From the NCBI RefSeq assembly GCF_004025325.1, contig NZ_RSFE01000007.1, positions 62,001 to 126,000 on the forward strand: DNA of 64,000 nucleotides, in the 5' to 3' direction. The translations under genes were made by a program, and so were the position numbers. Source of the stretch: Pseudidiomarina gelatinasegens. GTDB lineage: Bacteria; Pseudomonadota; Gammaproteobacteria; Enterobacterales; Alteromonadaceae. Positions 21,005 through 31,400 of the stretch are shown one piece after another; within the stretch, counting starts at the first letter, position 1; each line of letters begins with the position of its first letter. The notes beneath the pieces are model-generated. The model ran no database searches, was not told the DNA's origin, and was given only the letters and a program-made list of their open reading frames with translations.

Positions 21005-22330
21005 ATGTCCAAGCTAACCGATCGTATGTACGGCTATTTAGCTGAGGATGAGGATGCTCGAGTTTGTAAGGATATTCCTGAGAGTGCCTGTAATGACCAG
21101 CCCCAAGCATTTCTGGCACACCTGTGGTCATTAACGTTAACGAAGCTTGGTGACTCGCTGGTTAGTGCACGCTTGGTATTGCCATGGATGCTTACCGCGC
21201 TTGGTGCCCCGAGTATTTTTATTAGTGCCTTAGTTCCGTTGCGTGAATCGCTCGCTTTATTGCCCCAGCTATTTATTGCGCAACAAATGCGCCAAACACC
21301 GGTGCGTAAATGGTTCTGGGTGGTGGGTAGTATCGGCCAAGCCTTGGCTTTGGTCGGTATGGTTGTCGCTATCTTAATAACCCAAGGGGTATTGCTCGGC
21401 TGGGCGGTTGTGATTCTTCTCGCGCTGTTTAGTTTGTCGCGTGGGGTGTGCTCGGTTGCTATTAAAGACGTACAAGGCAAAACTATTTCCAAGACCCGTC
21501 GGGGAAGGCTGTCTGGTCTGGCGGCATCGATTGCAGGTTCACTATCGTTAGTAACCGCGCTGGTGATTATTTTCGCCCCCGAAGTAACGAACACAGAACG
21601 CGATGGTGAAGCCTGGGTATTCATGGTGCTACTGAGCTTTGCGGCTGCATTGTGGCTAATTGCGGCACTTATTTATGCTCGTGTACCGGAGGTGCCAGGA
21701 GCAACCGAAGGTGGCGGCAATGCTCTGGTTGAGGCACTAAAGTCAATTCGCCTGCTATGGACCGATAAGAATTTTGGTCAATTTGTACTTACGCGCGCAC
21801 TGTTGGTCGCCTCGGCATTTGCGATACCCTATATTGTGGTCATGATTCAGCGCAGTGGCGATGGCAGTTTAACCGGGCTCGGTGGGCTGATGTTGGCGAG
21901 CGGTTTAGCCGGTATGCTAGCTGGCCGATTCTGGGGGCGTTGGTCTGATAGTGCCAGCCACCACGTCATGGCAGCAGCCGCATGCTTAGCGACATTAATT
22001 ATGGCGGTTGCCTTAGCGCTCTATATTTGGAAACCGGACTATTTGGCGCAGCAAGGGTTGGCTGGCGCTCTGATTTTTATGGCCGCCGTTGCACATCATG
22101 GCGCACGGGTAGGTCGTAAAACGTATCTGATTGATATGGCCACACAGGAAACCAGAGCACAATTCACGGCGGTTTCAAATACTGTCATTGGTGTGGTGTT
22201 ATTGCTCGGTATTTTACTGGGGGTATTGGAAACTTACGCCGGTGTCGAAGCTGTTGTAGGTTTACTGATTGTGTTAGGCGCTATTGCAGCAGTTCGAGCG
22301 CTGCGCTTGCCCAATGTTCAGCACGACTAG
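21005..22330 (+). CDS. Major facilitator superfamily transporter
   Basis: A 441-residue protein with about twelve membrane helices and a roughly 35-residue hydrophilic N-terminus. A central loop (RVPEVPGATEGGG) separates the halves. It is preceded by AACAAGGAGA and lies 26 bases after the thiamine operon, so it may share the riboswitch-controlled transcript. A rho-independent terminator follows. The substrate is unknown and a link to thiamine rests only on position. Confidence 0.85.
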   Translation: MSKLTDRMYGYLAEDEDARVCKDIPESACNDQPQAFLAHLWSLTLTKLGDSLVSARLVLPWMLTALGAPSIFISALVPLRESLALLPQLFIAQQMRQTPVRKWFWVVGSIGQALALVGMVVAILITQGVLLGWAVVILLALFSLSRGVCSVAIKDVQGKTISKTRRGRLSGLAASIAGSLSLVTALVIIFAPEVTNTERDGEAWVFMVLLSFAAALWLIAALIYARVPEVPGATEGGGNALVEALKSIRLLWTDKNFGQFVLTRALLVASAFAIPYIVVMIQRSGDGSLTGLGGLMLASGLAGMLAGRFWGRWSDSASHHVMAAAACLATLIMAVALALYIWKPDYLAQQGLAGALIFMAAVAHHGARVGRKTYLIDMATQETRAQFTAVSNTVIGVVLLLGILLGVLETYAGVEAVVGLLIVLGAIAAVRALRLPNVQHD

Positions 22331-22347
22331 CTCAGCAAGAATAAATG

Positions 22348-22378
22348 AAAAAGGCGAGTCACTTTGGCTCGCCTTTTT
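22348..22378. terminator. Bidirectional rho-independent terminator
   Basis: AAAAAGGCGAG and CTCGCCTTTTT pair around a short loop, with an A tract on one side and a T tract on the other. It closes the MFS gene on the plus strand and the DUF3185 gene on the minus strand. Confidence 0.9.
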
Positions 22379-22410
22379 CAGATTAACTTCTTAGGGTATC
22401 GTTCGGTCGA

Positions 22411-22608
22411 TTATTTACCCCGAATTACACCATACAAGCCAACGATAACAGCCACTGCGCCACCAATTAAGTACCACATTGCTTCGTCAGTTGTTTCGCC
22501 GGTGACAGCCTGAGACGCTTCAGAAGCCATAGAATTATATGCTTCCCAGCCGAAATATAACAAAATGACACCGACCACCAGTAGAACGATTCCAATGACT
22601 TTGTTCAT
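22411..22608 (-). CDS. DUF3185 small membrane protein
   Basis: A 65-residue protein with two membrane helices flanking a short loop (residues about 5-25 and 42-62), matching the DUF3185 pattern MNKVIGIVLLVVGVILL. I chose the inner ATG because AAAAAGGA lies 8 bases before it. An ATG 24 bases upstream would add an unlikely basic extension. The function is unknown. Confidence 0.82.
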   Translation of the reverse strand: MNKVIGIVLLVVGVILLYFGWEAYNSMASEASQAVTGETTDEAMWYLIGGAVAVIVGLYGVIRGK

Positions 22609-22687
22609 AGTATTTTTCCTTTTTATTTTCATGGATTAAGTTACTACTTAATCAGCATAGCAAACTTCCTGCAATTTGCGAAAAGCA

Positions 22688-22719
22688 TAAAAAAACCGCG
22701 CCGAATGGGGCGCGGTTTT
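22688..22719 (-). terminator. Rho-independent terminator of dps
   Basis: CCGCGCC (22696-22702) and GGCGCGG (22709-22715) form a G+C-rich stem. On the minus strand it is followed by a run of seven Ts, about 20 bases after the dps stop. Confidence 0.9.
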
Positions 22720-22739
22720 CAATGAGCTCGTAGCAGTGA

Positions 22740-23213
22740 TTAACCAAGGTACGAGGTTAGCATCCAAGCAGTTTTTTCTTGCTCTTTAATGTAATCGCTC
22801 ATCAACGAGGATGTACCTTCATCATTCGATTCACCAGCAAGTTCAAGAATTTCACGTTGTAGACGAATCACGATTCGATAACTGTCGAGAATTTCACGAA
22901 CACAGGCTTTACCGTCATGAATGTCTTTTGCTTCTTGAATCTCACTTGCCTTAATGTAAGTGGAATAAGCATGAAGAGGACGTTGCCCCAGCGTTAATAT
23001 ACGCTCGGCGATTTCGTCGACCTTTAATAACAAGTCATTGTAGGTTTCTTCAAACTTAGCATGCAATTCAAAGAACTCTTGGCCTTTGATATTCCAGTGG
23101 AAGCCGCGCGTGTTCATGTAAAACACTTGGTAGTTGGCCAATAGCTGATTTAAGCGTTCTGCCAATTGCTCAGCATGATGTTGGTCCATACCAATCACGT
23201 TTAACTGTTGCAT
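22740..23213 (-). CDS. dps: Dps-family DNA-binding ferritin
   Basis: A 157-residue ferritin-like four-helix protein that stores iron and protects DNA from peroxide. The inter-subunit ferroxidase ligands are visible in GFHWNIKG (His) and KFEETYNDLLLKVDEIAER (Asp/Glu). The N-terminus is short and not Lys-rich, so direct DNA binding is doubtful. The nearest types are the Dps/MrgA proteins. CAAGGAG precedes the ATG. Confidence 0.93.
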   Translation of the reverse strand: MQQLNVIGMDQHHAEQLAERLNQLLANYQVFYMNTRGFHWNIKGQEFFELHAKFEETYNDLLLKVDEIAERILTLGQRPLHAYSTYIKASEIQEAKDIHDGKACVREILDSYRIVIRLQREILELAGESNDEGTSSLMSDYIKEQEKTAWMLTSYLG

Positions 23214-23294
23214 GTTTAACTCCTTGTTTGGATTTGATTTCTAACTTGTACTTGAGGTTCAGTATAGACCAATTCAAGTAATAAGTAGCAATGA

Positions 23295-24224
23295 TTAAAC
23301 CCGATTAAGCTCATCGACTTTGCCATCACGGATATGCGCTTCGCCGCGTTTCTTTGCCAATTGAATTTGCTTTTCACGTTCGGCAAAACGCTCTTTTTGC
23401 TCAGCAGTGGTTTTGTCATGACAGTGCGGACAACTCACACCTTTCACATAGTGTTCGGATTGCTTTTCGTCTTCCGTAATGGGCATACGGCAAGCATAGC
23501 ACTGATCGTAATCACCTGGTTGCAGGCCGTGCCGGACAGTGACTCGCTGGTCAAATACGAAACAATCGCCGTTCCAGGTTGTGTCTTCTTCGGGAACTTC
23601 TTCTAAGTATTTAAGAATGCCGCCTTTTAGGTGGTAAACCTCGTCAAAACCGATTGATTTCAAGTAGGCTGTGGACTTTTCGCAGCGAATACCGCCGGTA
23701 CAGAACATGGCAACCTTCTTGTGCTTATCCGGATCAAGGTGTTCTTTAACGTATTGCGGGAATTCTCGGAATGAGTCTGTTTTTGGGTTAATCGCACCTT
23801 CAAAGGTACCCACGGCAAATTCATAGTCATTGCGTGTATCAATGAGTAACACTTCCGGATCGCGAATCAGACTATTCCAGTCTTTCGCTTCAACGTAGGT
23901 GCCAACCACATTCTTCGGGTCAACCCAGTCGATACCCATGGTAACGATTTCTTTTTTAAGTTTTACCTTGGTGCGATAGAACGCTTGCTTGTCGCTCGGA
24001 GATTCTTTGTGTTCAATATCGGCAAACGCATCGCTGCTGCGAATAAAGCGCAGTACATTGTCGACCCCATCTCGGGTGCCGCAGATGGTACCGTTAATGC
24101 CTTCACGAGCTAACAGCAAAGTACCTTTAACTTCATTTTCAATCATGCAGTTATATAGCGGTTCGCGGAATGCTTCAAACGCATTAAACTCAACGAACTT
24201 ATACATTGCAGCGCAAATATACAT
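23295..24224 (-). CDS. trhO: tRNA uridine(34) hydroxylase TrhO (rhodanese-like, YceA family)
   Basis: A 309-residue protein with an N-terminal acylphosphatase-like domain, a central rhodanese domain with active-site Cys175 (CTGGIRCEK) and a C-terminal Cys-rich zinc-binding tail (CYACRMP and CPHCHD). TrhO makes 5-hydroxyuridine at tRNA position 34, using prephenate-independent, O2-dependent chemistry. The start is preceded by GAAGGAAAT. It lies 70 bases from dps, on the same strand. Confidence 0.93.
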   Translation of the reverse strand: MYICAAMYKFVEFNAFEAFREPLYNCMIENEVKGTLLLAREGINGTICGTRDGVDNVLRFIRSSDAFADIEHKESPSDKQAFYRTKVKLKKEIVTMGIDWVDPKNVVGTYVEAKDWNSLIRDPEVLLIDTRNDYEFAVGTFEGAINPKTDSFREFPQYVKEHLDPDKHKKVAMFCTGGIRCEKSTAYLKSIGFDEVYHLKGGILKYLEEVPEEDTTWNGDCFVFDQRVTVRHGLQPGDYDQCYACRMPITEDEKQSEHYVKGVSCPHCHDKTTAEQKERFAEREKQIQLAKKRGEAHIRDGKVDELNRV

Positions 24225-24298
24225 CAGTTATTTCCTTCTTTTGGCGAATCGGATCGCAAATCCGAGGTCAAAAATTGCGCACGAATTTTAGCATAACT

Positions 24299-24826
24299 TT
24301 ATTCGTTGAGCAGCTTTTCCACGTGTGTTTGTAAGTCTTTTAAACCGTACTCTCGGCCAATTGCGAGCGCATCTTCGGTGTTGGCGTTGTGGTGCCATGC
24401 AGCGCGCAATGCCATCATGGCGCCAACGCGATTGCTGCTAGAACAATGCAAGAGTACGGTTTCGTTCGCGGTAAGTGCTAACAGACGATCAAATTCGGCA
24501 ACATTGTCGCGGGTTAAGTCAGCACCACCAGCGACAGGAACACGATAATAATCCAGGTTGAGTTCTTGTGCCCAGATGGCTTCATCATCGTTACCCATAT
24601 CCGCATCTGTAAGTAAATTAATCACAGCAGTAACGCCCTGCTCTTTGAGTTTTACCAGATCGCTTTTAGCGGGCTTACCTGAAGTAAAATGTTGTGCTGT
24701 TGGATGGTGGATATTGGGTACATCAGCAACATCCATGGGAATACGATTAACAGTTGGTTCCGCATCGCAGGCAGTGAGTGCAAGTGCCGTAAATACAATT
24801 AAAAATGAGTGTGATAACGCGCGCAT
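24299..24826 (-). CDS. Lipoprotein with a DUF442-type phosphatase domain
   Basis: A 175-residue lipoprotein (lipobox LTAC, Cys20) carrying a dual-specificity-phosphatase-like domain. The P-loop is HCSSSNRVGA with Cys128 and Arg133, a C-X4-R spacing rather than the usual C-X5-R. The HCxSxNRVG form is typical of the DUF442 branch. A supporting Asp-containing loop (NLLTDADMGND) lies upstream. The substrate is unknown, and the location (periplasm or outer membrane) is unusual for a Cys phosphatase. CAAGGAG precedes the start. Confidence 0.78.
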   Translation of the reverse strand: MRALSHSFLIVFTALALTACDAEPTVNRIPMDVADVPNIHHPTAQHFTSGKPAKSDLVKLKEQGVTAVINLLTDADMGNDDEAIWAQELNLDYYRVPVAGGADLTRDNVAEFDRLLALTANETVLLHCSSSNRVGAMMALRAAWHHNANTEDALAIGREYGLKDLQTHVEKLLNE

Positions 24827-24884
24827 GGATAACTCCTTGTTTGGTTTTCTAATGCAATGAATGTGCTTGTTACTATAGATAAAA

Positions 24885-24911
24885 TTGAACAGTTCACAAT
24901 ATCACTATACA
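24885..24911 (+). promoter_or_regulatory. Weak candidate recC promoter
   Basis: TTGAAC (24885-24890) and TATACA (24906-24911) are separated by 15 bases in the divergent gap upstream of recC. The spacing is short for sigma-70, so this is a tentative call. Confidence 0.3.
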
Positions 24912-24991
24912 GCGCCCCAGATTGGTGTAATCCGCTGGTTTAAGCCGCGGTATTTCGTTAGGATGAGAACTAGACATGCAGAGGAACAGTC

Positions 24992-27900
24992 ATGAGCGCG
25001 CTTACCCCAGGATTCATAGTTGCCCACAGCCATCGGTTACAGGACTTAACCGACCTTGTGGTGTCGATTAGCAAACAGTATCCGCTGGCGCCGCTGGCGA
25101 CTGAGACCAATTTAGTGCAGTCCAATGGCATTGCGCAGTGGTTAAAACAACATCTTGCCGCTGGGTTGGGAATTGCGGCAATGGTTGATGTCACCTTGCC
25201 AGCACGTTTTCAATGGCAAGCATACCGCGCAGTGCTGGGCGATGATTTACCGCGCCACTCGCCGTTCGACAAAGACCGACTAACCTGGCGTATTTTGCGT
25301 GTATTACCCGCACATCTCAACGAACCGGAATTTGAGCCATTACGGCGCTACATGGCCGATGATACCGACCAACGTAAATGTTTTCAGTTAAGCGAACGGC
25401 TTGCAGATTTGTACGATCAGTATCAAATATATCGAGCCGATTGGTTAAGTGCTTGGGCCGAAGGCGATTTCAGCACAGCCCCGGATACGCAGCAGTGGCA
25501 GCCATTGTTATGGCGCTATTTGTTGGCGGATGTTGGCGACTCTCGTTGGAACAACCGTGCTTACTTGCATGAGCAATTCGTTGACCAATGCCAGCAAGTG
25601 ACTGTTGCGACTCGACCCTCAAAGATTCCACAACGGGTGGTTGTATTCGGTATTTCAAGCTTACCCAAACAAACTTTAGAAGTTCTGCAGGCACTGAGTC
25701 GTTTTACGCAGGTGGTGCTCTGTGTGCATAACCCTTGCCAATATTATTGGGCGGATATTATTGATGGTCGGGATATCTACCAGCAGCACATGAAGTCGCG
25801 GCGCCGGAGTCGCCATCAGGCCGAGCTTAGTCCGGCTGATTTACATGCAAACAGTCATCCATTATTGGCATCATGGGGGAAACAGGGGCGCGACTATATT
25901 CGGTTACTTGATCAGTTTGATGAAACCGAACAGCTACGCGGCGAATTTCCAACCTTAAAGCTGGATATGTTCGAGCAAGAGCTACCGCCAGAGCCCACTG
26001 TGCTTGAAGCATTACGTTTTGATATCTTACAGCTCAATGCAACGGCAGATGCCAAGCAACAGTGGGCAGATATTCAACTGAACGATGAAGCGTTGCAGTT
26101 CCATAGTGCGCATAGTCCACAACGTGAAGTGGAAGTGTTGCATGATCAGTTGTTAGCGCAGTTTGCGCAAAATCCCGACTTAAAGCCGCGCGATGTGATG
26201 GTTATGGTGCCAGATATCGATCGTTATGCGCCGCACATCGAAGCCGTGTTCGGTCGGGTAGAACGCAGTGACCCAAGATACATTCCCTATAGCTTGGCTG
26301 ACCAAGGTGCGCGCCATCAGCACCCGATGTTAATTGCATTGGAATACGTTCTCACGATAGGGCAACAGCGCGCCAATGCGAGCGAAGTTTTTGATCTATT
26401 ACAAGTGAACGCGATTCAAAACCGCTTTGCTATGCAACCTTCCCAATTGGCAACACTGCAACATTGGATTGATGCGGCGGGTGTGCGCTGGGCACTTGAT
26501 GAGCACCACCGGCGTCACTTGCAGTTACCAGAAACTCACCCCAACACCTGGCTTTTTGGCCTGCAGCGCATGGTGCTCGGGTACGCAACTGGGGACGTGG
26601 AGTCGTTAGATTCAGCCTGGCAAGAGATTGAGCCGTTAGTCGATGTCGGCGGGCTAGACGCCGATATTGTCGGTGCTCTGCAGCAATTTGTGCAAGTGTT
26701 AACTGATCATTTTGAACATGCAAGCCAAGCGTATACACCACAGCAATGGGCCACGTATCTGAACACACTTTTATCCCGGCTGTTTGCTCCTGAAATCGAT
26801 GCCGACGTGGTATTAATGAATCGCTTGCAGCAGCGCCTGCAGCAGTGGTTGGAAGCAACGCAAAGTGCTCATCTTGATACCCCAATTTCATTAGCTGTAG
26901 TGCTAGAAAGCTGGCTGAGCAGCGTGGATGAACCAACACTGAATCAACGGTTTTTGGCGGGTAGCGTTAATTTCGCAACGTTGATGCCAATGCGTGCGAT
27001 TCCATTCAAGTGTGTTTGTTTATTGGGAATGAATGACGGTGATTACCCGCGTACGCAAAAGCCCTTTGATTTTGACTTGATGGCGCACGACTATCGGCCC
27101 GGCGATCGTTCCCGCAGAGAAGATGACCGCTATTTATTTTTAGAAGCTATCCTGTCAGCGCAAGATTGCCTTTATATCAGTTGGCAAGGTCGCAATATTC
27201 GCGATAACAGCGAAAAGCCACCGTCGGTTTTGGTGAGTCAATTGCTGGAGCATATTCAACATACCTATGGCGCGCGCCGCAATGGTAAACCATGGGTGTT
27301 AGAGCACCGCTTGCAACCGTTTAACAATGCCTATTTTTCGGCTGCAAAACCGACATCTCAAGGGTTGTTTACCTATGCGGATGAATGGCATTTAGTGCAT
27401 CATCAGGGTGCGGAAACGCCCGAGAGTGGTGCCGCGCTGCCGCTATGGATGCCTTCGCGTGCGCTGACGGTGAAGCAACTGGCCGATTTTATGAAGGAGC
27501 CAGCAAAATTATTTACTCAAGTGCGCTTCAACACCTACCTCAGTGATCGAACCATGAACTTGCGTGATGAAGAACGATTCGCACTTGATAACCTCGAGCG
27601 TTGGCAGCTACTGCAGCCAACCCTAGAGCAGGCAATACAAAGGTTGCGCGCGGGTCATGACGTAGGTGCTGCCGCTGCGACCATAGTAGCGATGTTAGAG
27701 CGTTTTCAGCGTGCTGGTGAAATACCTCCGGGGGCCGCTGGCGTTGCCATGAAGCAAGCGCTTTATGACGACACGACCGGTTTGTTGGAGCGTGCGGAAG
27801 AGCTATTCACAGACTATCCTGAAGCCGTGGATAGTGTGCAAATTCAGCGGAATTTCGAATCTGGGCTGATGGTAGAAGCAACGTTTTCGAACCTACAGCA

Positions 27901-28456
27901 AGGCGCAACAGGTGACTGGCTTTGGCTGCATGTTACGCCGTCTGTGGTAGTGGATAATAAAGTTAAAAGCTATAAACCTCGGCCTAAATATGCCGTGCAA
28001 ATTTGGGTTGAACATTTATTACTAAATAGCCACCACGCCACCCACAGTAAAATTTTGGGGCGCGAGGGCGTGATAGCTTTTGCCGCAATGCCAAAAGCGG
28101 ACGCTCAGTATCTTTTGGATAAACTCATGCACTATGTTGCTATTGGGTTGCAAGAGCCATTACCTATGGAGCTTGAAACCGCTTTCGCCGGCATCAAGGA
28201 AAACCATAAAGACTGGTCAACATCCTTCGACTTTGAGCAGGTAAATGCTGTTCACCCCAAAGCGCAAACGTTCTATGAAGAAAGCACACAGAATCATACC
28301 GCGCAGATACTACGTGCGGTGTATACCGCGCGGTATTTCCCTAGCTATCAGTGTTTAACACAAAGTGAACGCTTCAATGAGTTGGCGCAAGCGCTGTATC
28401 AGCCAATGATGCAAGCACTGTTGTCGAACTCAGTGGGTAACGAGGCGACTCAATGA
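24992..28456 (+). CDS. recC: Exonuclease V gamma subunit RecC
   Basis: A 1154-residue RecC (E. coli 1122). It holds the inactive helicase and nuclease folds that split DNA strands and read Chi in RecBCD. Early segments SNGIAQWLKQHLA and NEPEFEPLRRYM, and CVCLLGMNDGDYPR in the middle, are family hallmarks. It begins a recC-recB-recD-arfB run and overlaps recB by 4 bases. The protease gene ptrA that separates recC and recB in E. coli is absent here. Confidence 0.96.
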   Translation: MSALTPGFIVAHSHRLQDLTDLVVSISKQYPLAPLATETNLVQSNGIAQWLKQHLAAGLGIAAMVDVTLPARFQWQAYRAVLGDDLPRHSPFDKDRLTWRILRVLPAHLNEPEFEPLRRYMADDTDQRKCFQLSERLADLYDQYQIYRADWLSAWAEGDFSTAPDTQQWQPLLWRYLLADVGDSRWNNRAYLHEQFVDQCQQVTVATRPSKIPQRVVVFGISSLPKQTLEVLQALSRFTQVVLCVHNPCQYYWADIIDGRDIYQQHMKSRRRSRHQAELSPADLHANSHPLLASWGKQGRDYIRLLDQFDETEQLRGEFPTLKLDMFEQELPPEPTVLEALRFDILQLNATADAKQQWADIQLNDEALQFHSAHSPQREVEVLHDQLLAQFAQNPDLKPRDVMVMVPDIDRYAPHIEAVFGRVERSDPRYIPYSLADQGARHQHPMLIALEYVLTIGQQRANASEVFDLLQVNAIQNRFAMQPSQLATLQHWIDAAGVRWALDEHHRRHLQLPETHPNTWLFGLQRMVLGYATGDVESLDSAWQEIEPLVDVGGLDADIVGALQQFVQVLTDHFEHASQAYTPQQWATYLNTLLSRLFAPEIDADVVLMNRLQQRLQQWLEATQSAHLDTPISLAVVLESWLSSVDEPTLNQRFLAGSVNFATLMPMRAIPFKCVCLLGMNDGDYPRTQKPFDFDLMAHDYRPGDRSRREDDRYLFLEAILSAQDCLYISWQGRNIRDNSEKPPSVLVSQLLEHIQHTYGARRNGKPWVLEHRLQPFNNAYFSAAKPTSQGLFTYADEWHLVHHQGAETPESGAALPLWMPSRALTVKQLADFMKEPAKLFTQVRFNTYLSDRTMNLRDEERFALDNLERWQLLQPTLEQAIQRLRAGHDVGAAAATIVAMLERFQRAGEIPPGAAGVAMKQALYDDTTGLLERAEELFTDYPEAVDSVQIQRNFESGLMVEATFSNLQQGATGDWLWLHVTPSVVVDNKVKSYKPRPKYAVQIWVEHLLLNSHHATHSKILGREGVIAFAAMPKADAQYLLDKLMHYVAIGLQEPLPMELETAFAGIKENHKDWSTSFDFEQVNAVHPKAQTFYEESTQNHTAQILRAVYTARYFPSYQCLTQSERFNELAQALYQPMMQALLSNSVGNEATQ

Positions 28457-31400
28457 CAACAATTAATTCCCTGCAACCACTTACGTTTCCGCTGTACGAC
28501 AGCCGTTTAATTGAGGCCAGCGCCGGTACCGGTAAAACCTATACCATTGCCGCTTTGTATTTACGTTTGGTGTTAGGGCACGGAACCAGCCGTTGTTACA
28601 CCCCTGACGAAATTTTGGTGGTGACGTTTACCGACGCCGCAACTGAAGAACTGCGCAATCGTATCCGCGCGAACTTAAGTGAAGCGGCGGCTTTCTTCCG
28701 CGGTGACATTGACGCAAGCGATGAATTTTTGTGCCAGTTGAAAGCTGAATTTCCCGTCGCTGAGCATGCGCAACATGGTCGCGTTCTGGATTTGGCTGCA
28801 CAAGCAATGGACGAAGCCGCGGTGCATACTATTCATGGTTGGTGTAACCGCATGCTACGTGAACACGCGTTTGCGAGTGGCAGCTTATTTACACAACAGT
28901 TAAATACCGACACCCAAGCGTTGTGGGAGCTCGTCAGTGAAGATTATTGGCGAACTTATGTGAGCCCATTAGCTGATCACGAATTACCTCATTATCGGTT
29001 AATAACCACAGAGTTCAGTGATCCCCAACGACTATTTCAAGCAGTACGTTCAATTTTGAATCAAGGGCAGTCAGCGACGTTGCCAGCGCCGACTGAACTG
29101 TTGCACCAACAGCTTGGCGCTGAGCAACAGGTGCGTGAGCAATTTTATCAGTACCCTTGGGCTCAATGGGCCGATGAATGTGAACATATGCTGCAAGAAT
29201 TGCGGACGCAAAAACTGGTTAACGGTAATAAATTGCGGGCAGATTCTGTGCAGAAATGGTTTGCTCAGATACGGGATTGGGCGGTCACGATTTCTTCACC
29301 AGATGCGGATTTATTGCCGCCTTTAGATCCCGTTTCGGGCTGGCAGAAACTAACGGCTGACGATCTGCAGCACAATTCATTAAAGACCGATCTGCCCGCG
29401 CACCCATTATGGGATAAGCTCGCTGCCTTAAAAAGCGCCGTTGATGGGTTACCCAAGCCGCGCGCAGGTTTACTGCAACACGCCGCAAAGTGGATGCAAC
29501 AACGTTTCGCTTTTATTCAACAGCAACGCGGCGAAATGGGCTTTGATGATATGTTGACGCGTTTGCGTTTTGCCCTGCATGGTGAGTTTGGGGATGCCTT
29601 AGCTGACACTGTTCGAAGCCAATTCCCGATTGCGATGGTGGATGAATTTCAAGACACGGACCCCGTGCAGTATGCAATTTTTGACAAGGTGTACAACATT
29701 GAAAGCACCTATCCCGATACCGGTATATTTTTAATTGGTGACCCGAAACAGGCGATTTACTCCTTTCGTAATGCAGACATTCATACGTATTTAAAAGCGC
29801 GTTTAGCAACCACGGGCCGCCACTATACGCTAGGCACCAATTACCGTTCGACAGCGTCAATGGTAGCCGCCAGTAATAACTTGTTTTTACAGGCGAAAGA
29901 CACGCCTCGCGGAGCATTCTATTTTCGAGATTTAGACACGGGGAACGACCCACTGCCTTTTATACCTGTTGAAGCAAATGGTTTAAAAAGCCGTTTCAGT
30001 GTCAATGGTGACGTGCCATCTGCCATGCAGTTTGATTGCTACATTACGGATAAGAAAGTTGATAATTATTCGCTAAATTCCATTTTGGCTGAGCATCAAG
30101 CTGAGCAAATTGCGCAGCTACTGAACAATCCGAATGCCGGCTTTGAACACAATGGTGAACTAACGCGAATTCAACCAAGCGACATTGCGATATTGGTGAA
30201 TAGCGGTACCGAAGCCAAAATGATTCGTGCGGCTCTGCGCGCGCGGGAAGTCCAAAGTGTGTATTTATCCGATCGTGATTCTGTATTTGCCAGTTCACAG
30301 GCGGTTGAGTTACTTCGTATTTTGCAAGCATGCGCACAGCCACGTGACCCAAGCTTGTTGCGTGCTGCGCTGGTGAGCCGATTACTGGGGTTATCATTGC
30401 ATGACATTGATTCTGTCTTGAATGACGAATTGAAATGGGATGGTTTTGCTGAGCAAGTGCTCGATTACCACCATCGCTGGCAACAGCGCGGTGTGTTAGC
30501 AATGATTCAACGCATGTTACACGACTATGATGTGCCAGCACGCTTGTTGCGTGTCGTAGACGGCGAAAGGCAACTAACCGACTTGTTGCATATGGCAGAA
30601 TTATTACAGCAGCATGCCGCTGTAAGTGAAGGAATGGCGGGGCTGTTGCGCTATCTGGCCGAGCATATTGAGCTGGCGCGTGAGGGAAACAGCAGTACCG
30701 ATGCAAAGGAACAGCAAGTTCGACTCGAAAGTGATAGTCAATTGGTGCAAGTGATCACCATCCACAAGTCAAAAGGGCTGCAGTACCCGCTGGTATTTTT
30801 GCCGTTTATTGCCTGCACCAAAACGTTGGACAAACGGGTCAAGTACCCAGCGGTTTATCATGACGCGGACGGCAGCATTAAAGTTGCATTGGATAAAGGT
30901 GATGATGCAGTAGCAGCAAAACTTGACCAAGAACGCCTTGAAGAAGATATTCGAAAGTTATATGTGGCGGTAACGCGGGCTCAATTCGCCACCTTTATTG
31001 GCTTAGCGCCCTTTAAAACTTTAGCAGATACTGCGTTAAATTATTTATTGAGCGCTGGCAACCAGCTTGATTTGGTCCAGTGGACGCCACCAGATAGCTG
31101 CTCGGTTGCTGTTGTAGCAGACGACGTGGCAGTCACAAAATATTGCCCAGAATCGCAGGGTGCCGTGGCTATTCAATACTGCACAATGCCAGCAGAACAT
31201 AGGTTTGAACCTTGGTGGGTAGCAAGCTATAGCGCGCTGAAATATGGTGACTGGGTCGCTGCTGATGATGCTGACAGCGAAAATGCGCTTGAAGAACAAC
31301 GTGACACAACACCGCAACCGCAAGTTGCGCCGTTGCAAAATACCATTCATAGCTTTCCGAAAGGCGCTGAAGCCGGTACCTATTTGCACAATCTGTTAGA

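Noticed and set aside
30044-30706. A 220-codon open frame on the minus strand inside recB
   Set aside because: It lies wholly antisense to the intact recB frame, has no family resemblance, and its low complexity of His/Arg/Ala is that of a shadow frame.
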